Positions 5,391 through 8,766 of a stretch of 8,766 nucleotides of DNA are shown here, piece by piece. The stretch spans positions 1 to 8,766 of the forward strand of contig OMQE01000122.1 of NCBI GenBank assembly GCA_900313155.1, in the 5' to 3' direction. Source of the DNA: an uncultured Rhodospirillaceae bacterium (GTDB lineage: Bacteria > Pseudomonadota > Alphaproteobacteria > RF32 > CAG-239). Made by a program: the position numbers and the translations under genes. Positions within the stretch are counted from its first letter, which is position 1. Every line of letters begins with the position of its first letter. The notes under the pieces are model-generated. The model made no database searches. It saw nothing but the letters and a program-made list of their open reading frames with translations, and was not told where the DNA came from.

Positions 5391-5417
5391 AACTTATATA
5401 TACAATTATAATAAGTT
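5391..5417. promoter_or_regulatory. Divergent uvrD/moxR promoter region with a dyad over both -10 boxes
   Basis: The palindrome ATTATAAT (5405-5412) supplies TATAAT on the minus strand (5405-5410) toward uvrD and on the plus strand (5407-5412) toward moxR. Flanking arms AACTTAT (5391-5397) and ATAAGTT (5411-5417) form a 7-bp inverted repeat around it. No good -35 hexamer is visible for either direction, so both promoters may be weak or need an activator. Promoter use is inferred from position. Confidence 0.5.
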
Positions 5418-5477
5418 GAAAATAAATAAAAGCGATTTATCGACTTTTAAGCAATTTTTTATGAGGAGAATTTGAAG

Positions 5478-6449
5478 ATGTCGGACGTGCGGGAAAAAAT
5501 TGTGGCTTTACAAAAATATATGGAAAGTCGGATTTTGGGGCAAGAGGATTTGGTAAAAAAATTGGTGATTACGCTGATTGCCGATGGACATGCGTTGGTG
5601 GAAGGCGCACCGGGACTTGCCAAAACAAAGGCAATTAAGACAATGTCGCAATGTATTGAAGCCGACTATAATCGTATTCAATTTACGCCGGATTTGTTGC
5701 CGTCAGATATTACCGGCAGTGAAATTTATGTGGCCGCGACCGGACAGTTTGAATTTAGGGCCGGACCAATATTTGCCAATTTGGTCTTAGCTGATGAAAT
5801 TAACCGCGCGCCGGCAAAGGTGCAGGCGGCGCTTTTAGAAGCAATGGCAGAACGGCAAGTCAGTGTGGGCGGAAAGCAATATAAATTGCCGCCGCTGTTT
5901 ATGGTTATGGCAACGCAAAATCCGATAGAGCATGAGGGAACATATAATTTGCCGGAAGCTCAACTTGATCGCTTTTTGATGTTTATCAAAATTGACCAAC
6001 CGAATGCTTCAACCGAGCATAAAATTTTACGCCTTGTGCGGCAAGAAGAAACAGAAAGCGACAGCAGTGAGCGGGAAAAGGCTTGTTCGGTTCGCCAAGA
6101 TGACATTATGGCGGCGCGGGAACAAGCACATAATGTTCATTGTTCGAATGCGGTTGAAGAATATTTGGTTCAGTTGATTATGGCGACAAGGCATCCGGAA
6201 AAATATGATGAAAGTTTGCGCGGAAGTATTGCTTTCGGCGCCAGTCCGCGAGCAACAATTGCGCTTGATAAATGTGCACGCATTCATGCTTGGTTGGAAG
6301 GGCGCGATTTTGTGACACCGGAAGATATTCATGCTGTGGTGTATGATATTTTACGGCATCGATTAATTTTGAGCTTTGAAGCGCAGGCCGGTGGTTTGAC
6401 TACAGATGCTGTCATTGCAAAATTGTTGCAGATTGTGCCGTTACCGTAG
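5478..6449 (+). CDS. MoxR-family AAA+ ATPase
   Basis: The 323-residue product shows every MoxR hallmark: Walker A GAPGLAKT (43-50, the MoxR variant with Ala before Lys), TPDLLPSDITG (70-80), Walker B LVLADE (102-107) followed by INRAPAKVQAALLEAM, sensor 1 in MATQNP (Asn148), arginine-finger region QLDRF (Arg165), and sensor 2 GASPRAT (Arg258) in the C-terminal lid. MoxR ATPases act as cytoplasmic chaperones that remodel or load cofactors into partners, typically VWA-domain proteins encoded beside them. The ATG at 5478 is chosen because GAGGAG (5463-5468) is nine bases upstream; the in-frame TTG at 5472 would be only three bases away. It is first in an operon: the DUF58 gene begins 15 nt after its stop. 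Length is normal and no motif is missing. The target is unknown. Confidence 0.93.
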   Translation: MSDVREKIVALQKYMESRILGQEDLVKKLVITLIADGHALVEGAPGLAKTKAIKTMSQCIEADYNRIQFTPDLLPSDITGSEIYVAATGQFEFRAGPIFANLVLADEINRAPAKVQAALLEAMAERQVSVGGKQYKLPPLFMVMATQNPIEHEGTYNLPEAQLDRFLMFIKIDQPNASTEHKILRLVRQEETESDSSEREKACSVRQDDIMAAREQAHNVHCSNAVEEYLVQLIMATRHPEKYDESLRGSIAFGASPRATIALDKCARIHAWLEGRDFVTPEDIHAVVYDILRHRLILSFEAQAGGLTTDAVIAKLLQIVPLP

Positions 6450-6464
6450 CCAAAGGAAAATAAA

Positions 6465-7394
6465 ATGCGATTATTCGGTAAAAATTCCAATGTGCCACAA
6501 CAAGACAAACTGAAAGGTTTGGCGGTTAGTGTGACAGAGCTGATAGAACAACAGCGCTATGTGCCTTATTTGTCGATGTCTGAAAATATGATGACATCAG
6601 ACCGAGCCGGCGATGTGAAATCTGTTTTTAAGGGACGCGGCATGGAATTTGAGGAAGTTCGAGCCTATAATTTTGGTGACGATATTCGTGACATAGATTG
6701 GCGGGTGACGGCGCGCAAAGCCGAGCCATATACTAAAGTTTTTCGAGAAGAAAAGGATCGAGAAATTGTGGTTTTATTGGATTTATCGGCGTCAATGGTG
6801 TTTGGGACCAAAAATGAATTAAAATCGGTGACGGCGGCTAAATTAGCCGCGCTTATCGGTTGGATGAGTATTCGGAACAAAGACAGATTCGGTTTATTGA
6901 TGTATGATGGTAAGAATACAACCTATTATAAGCCGCAAAATAATCAAAAAGCATTGATGATGATGTTTAAGGCAATTGCCGAAAAAAGCAAGCGGGTTTT
7001 GAAAGAAAATTATGAAGGAAATTTGGCATCAGCGTTGAAAATGTTTGAACTCAGCCATAAAGGGCAGGGGACATTTTTTATTTTAAGTGATTTTTATGGG
7101 GCTGATGACGAAGTGTTTAAAAGTATTGCGGCTTTGTCTAAAAAACATAAGATTTATTGTATGAAAATTTTTGATATTTTGGAAGATATTGCCCCTGATG
7201 ACGGCATTTATGCGGCACAGAATGTATCTCAAAAAGTGGTTTTCAATTCGGCACCCGAGGCTTTTAAGGGGGCGTATCGTCAACATTTTGCACAGCAACG
7301 CAAGTTTTTACAAATAAATTGTCAAAAATTTTTATGCAAATATTTTGAAATTAGAACAGACAGCCCTATTTTCAAGCAGTTAGGTCATATATAA
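6465..7394 (+). CDS. DUF58 / von Willebrand factor A-like protein, MoxR partner
   Basis: The 309-residue soluble protein carries the DUF58 signature GRGMEFEEVRAYNFGDDIRDID (57-78) with W79 and the TARKAEPYTKVFREE stretch, then a VWA-like domain with MIDAS motif DLSAS (106-110) and FFILSDF (204-210). DUF58 proteins are found beside MoxR ATPases and are thought to be their substrates or partners; VWA domains bind a metal ion and mediate protein contacts. No membrane segment is present, as in the short DUF58 type. Where VWA domains usually have a MIDAS threonine (G-T-D/N-L..AL), this protein has EGNLASAL (184-191) with Asn186, so metal binding may be altered; this alignment is by eye. AAAGGA (6452-6457) is well placed for the ATG. 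The gene lies 15 nt after moxR. Family assignment is confident; the process is unknown. Confidence 0.92.
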   Translation: MRLFGKNSNVPQQDKLKGLAVSVTELIEQQRYVPYLSMSENMMTSDRAGDVKSVFKGRGMEFEEVRAYNFGDDIRDIDWRVTARKAEPYTKVFREEKDREIVVLLDLSASMVFGTKNELKSVTAAKLAALIGWMSIRNKDRFGLLMYDGKNTTYYKPQNNQKALMMMFKAIAEKSKRVLKENYEGNLASALKMFELSHKGQGTFFILSDFYGADDEVFKSIAALSKKHKIYCMKIFDILEDIAPDDGIYAAQNVSQKVVFNSAPEAFKGAYRQHFAQQRKFLQINCQKFLCKYFEIRTDSPIFKQLGHI

Positions 7395-7399
7395 AAAAC

Positions 7400-7428
7400 T
7401 TGACATAATAAGATTTATGTGATAGAAA
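7400..7428 (+). promoter_or_regulatory. Possible internal promoter before the TPR gene
   Basis: A perfect TTGACA (7400-7405) is followed after 17 nt by TAGAAA (7423-7428), with TGA just before it (extended -10). The start would be near 7435, about 28 nt before the ATG. No terminator separates the DUF58 gene from here, so the TPR gene may be read both from moxR and from this site. Confidence 0.5.
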
Positions 7429-7462
7429 AAATGATAATTATTTTGTTAACGAAGAGGTCAAA

Positions 7463-8464
7463 ATGGTAAAATTAAATGAAAATACGTCCTATAAGAGAGG
7501 ACAGGAATTACTTGATGCCGGGCATTATGAAGAAGCCGTGGCAAAGTTTTCTGAAGTAATCAGCGATAATCCGCGTGCATGGAAGGCATTGAATTCTCAA
7601 GGTTTTGCCTTTCAGAAAATGAGCAAATATACCGATGCAGTGGAATGTTTTGATAAGGCTTTGGCAATTAATCCAAAGTCGGTTGAGGTTTTGAACAATA
7701 AAGGTGTAACGCTGTCTATGCGTGGCTTATATAAAGAGGCTATTGCCTGTTTTGATGAAGCGTTCGGTAATGATCGGACATCTTTGGAAGCTCTGAATGG
7801 CAAAGCTATTGCCTTGCAACACATGTTTGCCTACAAGGAGGCATTAGATGTTTTGGAAGAAGCAATGAAAGTTGACTCTAAACATCCGCAAACATTGCTC
7901 AGTATTGCTGTGACTTTGCAAAAATTAAAACAGTATGACCGTTCAATTTCGTTTTTCAAAAAAGTTTTATCCGGTGATAAATATAACACTAAGGCATGGA
8001 ATGGTATTGGTGTGACCTATCAATTGATGGGGGATAATGATTCGGCGCTTAAGTGCTTTACCAAAATTTTGAACATTAACAGTCAAGATTTACAAGCATG
8101 GGTGAGCATTGGTTATGTTTATCAAAAAATGTTTAAGTTTAAAGATGCCTTGAAATGCTATAAAAAAGCACAGGCCGTGGTGAATGGGCGCTATACACAT
8201 AAGTTGTATGACGGTTTGGCATCGTGCTTGACAAAGCTTTCCGAATTTGACCAGGCTATTGAAGTTTATAAAGTGATTTATCAAAGTGAAGAGGGCAAGC
8301 GCAAATGGGATGCACAGCGCTCAATTAAGTTTGTGAACAAATTGAAGCGCAAACAGGCCATTGGGGCTTTGCCGGATATTATTCCGAAGGGTGAAGACGG
8401 AACCGGTGCCACTGTGGTTGAAGAGGTGGTTAACGGCGAAAGCACGGATCCTGTTGCAGAATAA
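7463..8464 (+). CDS. Tetratricopeptide-repeat (TPR) protein
   Basis: The 333-residue product consists mostly of about eight consecutive 34-residue TPR units (roughly 6-39, 40-73, 74-107, 108-141, 142-175, 176-209, 210-243, 244-278). Each shows the usual pattern: small residue at position 8, Tyr at 11, Ala at 20, Phe/Tyr at 24 and often Pro or Asn at 32. This gives a superhelical scaffold for binding other proteins. A basic helix (about 280-300) and an acidic tail follow. No signal peptide or membrane segment is seen, so it should be cytoplasmic. GAAGAGG (7451-7457) five bases before the ATG supports the start. It follows the DUF58 gene by 68 nt without a terminator. TPR proteins also occur in Bat-type MoxR operons, so a shared job with MoxR/DUF58 is plausible but unproven. 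The partner is unknown. Confidence 0.9.
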   Translation: MVKLNENTSYKRGQELLDAGHYEEAVAKFSEVISDNPRAWKALNSQGFAFQKMSKYTDAVECFDKALAINPKSVEVLNNKGVTLSMRGLYKEAIACFDEAFGNDRTSLEALNGKAIALQHMFAYKEALDVLEEAMKVDSKHPQTLLSIAVTLQKLKQYDRSISFFKKVLSGDKYNTKAWNGIGVTYQLMGDNDSALKCFTKILNINSQDLQAWVSIGYVYQKMFKFKDALKCYKKAQAVVNGRYTHKLYDGLASCLTKLSEFDQAIEVYKVIYQSEEGKRKWDAQRSIKFVNKLKRKQAIGALPDIIPKGEDGTGATVVEEVVNGESTDPVAE

Positions 8465-8477
8465 GTATAAAATTATG

Positions 8478-8517
8478 AAAAATCCCCGATTTGATGAAGT
8501 TCAATCGGGGATTTTTT
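8478..8517. terminator. Bidirectional terminator between the TPR gene and the minus-strand gene
   Basis: AATCCCCGATT (8481-8491) pairs perfectly with AATCGGGGATT (8503-8513), with six T residues after (8512-8517) and an A tract before (8478-8482). This serves the TPR operon on the plus strand and the convergent gene on the minus strand. Confidence 0.92.
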
Positions 8518-8528
8518 GCGGTGGTGAG

Positions 8529-8766
8529 CTATTTCGGCGATTCCCCATCCGGCACGCCGCCGCTGTCGGTTGCCGGCACGTTGGTTACGTTGTCGCTATA
8601 ATAACTACTGCCGTTACCTTTAATGCCGCCTATCCAACTGGCATCACCTTTATCTGTCATCATATTAATCACAAAAACAGTGGCTGAAAGCAAGAAGCAA
8701 CTAAACATAATGGTGGCAAACAGCGGCCACTTGACTTTGCCGAAAATAGCGGCAAAAGAAAAGACA
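8529..8766 (-). CDS. C-terminal end of an unidentified membrane protein
   Basis: Read leftward from the edge, the frame (first full codon at 8765) is open for 78 residues to a TAG at 8529-8531, 12 nt before the shared terminator. It contains one clear membrane helix, WPLFATIMFSCFLLSATVFVIN (about residues 13-34), with basic residues (GKVK) before it and a polar, Gly/Ser/Asp-rich tail of about 40 residues after it. By the positive-inside rule the tail would face the periplasm. The start and any upstream domains lie outside the window. A helix-plus-polar-tail ending is seen in several small membrane proteins, SecG among them, but nothing here is diagnostic and I do not assign a family. The open frame, position against a terminator and membrane-protein composition make it a real gene. 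Confidence 0.65.
   Translation of the reverse strand, partial: VFSFAAIFGKVKWPLFATIMFSCFLLSATVFVINMMTDKGDASWIGGIKGNGSSYYSDNVTNVPATDSGGVPDGESPK

Noticed and set aside
5472..5477. TTG start for moxR, two codons upstream of the chosen ATG
   Set aside because: GAGGAG would be only three bases from the TTG but nine from the ATG, and TTG is a rarer start.
8361..8687. 108-aa plus-strand open frame at the right end
   Set aside because: It overlaps the end of the TPR gene out of frame, crosses a strong terminator and runs antisense to the membrane-protein gene.

Overview
The window reads as A+T-rich chromosomal DNA from a Gram-negative bacterium, most likely an alphaproteobacterium. The Gram-negative call rests on a Skp/OmpH-type periplasmic chaperone and a lipobox lipoprotein. 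The alphaproteobacterial call rests on the wording of the UvrD/PcrA helicase around its FHSICVKILRLHAELVGLK segment and on a MoxR-DUF58 gene pair. A low-GC, possibly host-associated lineage fits, but this is inference without a database search. The standard genetic code works throughout. No tRNA, rRNA, IS element, CRISPR array or phage gene was seen.

Layout. (1) 1-440, minus: N-terminal part of a peptidase C26 / class I glutamine-amidotransferase-like protein behind a near-perfect sigma70 promoter. (2) 441-850: a long, very A+T-rich intergenic region with several inverted and direct repeats and at least two promoter-like sequences. (3) 851-1264, plus: small cysteine-rich lipoprotein with a strong terminator. 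(4) 1413-2177, plus: unrecognised helical, weakly ankyrin-like protein with its own promoter and terminator. (5) 2396-2851, plus: OmpH/Skp-like protein with an unusual cysteine cluster and a structured leader. (6) 2876-2988: stacked hairpins separating convergent genes. (7) 3000-5348, minus: UvrD/PcrA helicase. (8) 5349-5477: divergent promoter region with a dyad. (9) 5478-8464, plus: MoxR AAA+ ATPase, DUF58 von Willebrand-type protein, and an eight-repeat TPR protein, ending in a bidirectional terminator. (10) 8529-8766, minus: C-terminal end of an unidentified membrane protein.

How the genes fit together. The MoxR and DUF58 genes lie 15 nt apart and should be cotranscribed. MoxR ATPases pair with VWA-domain proteins as chaperone/assembly systems. 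The TPR gene follows after 68 nt with no terminator between, although it also has a promoter-like sequence of its own, so a MoxR-DUF58-TPR unit is plausible. The other genes look like independent transcription units: envelope biogenesis (ompH), envelope lipoprotein, and DNA repair (uvrD).

No unmistakably new system is visible. The best leads are the compact MoxR-DUF58-TPR unit without the usual Bat neighbours, and the similar leader without a Shine-Dalgarno sequence in front of the C26 gene and the unknown 254-aa gene, both of which also differ in codon use from the other genes.
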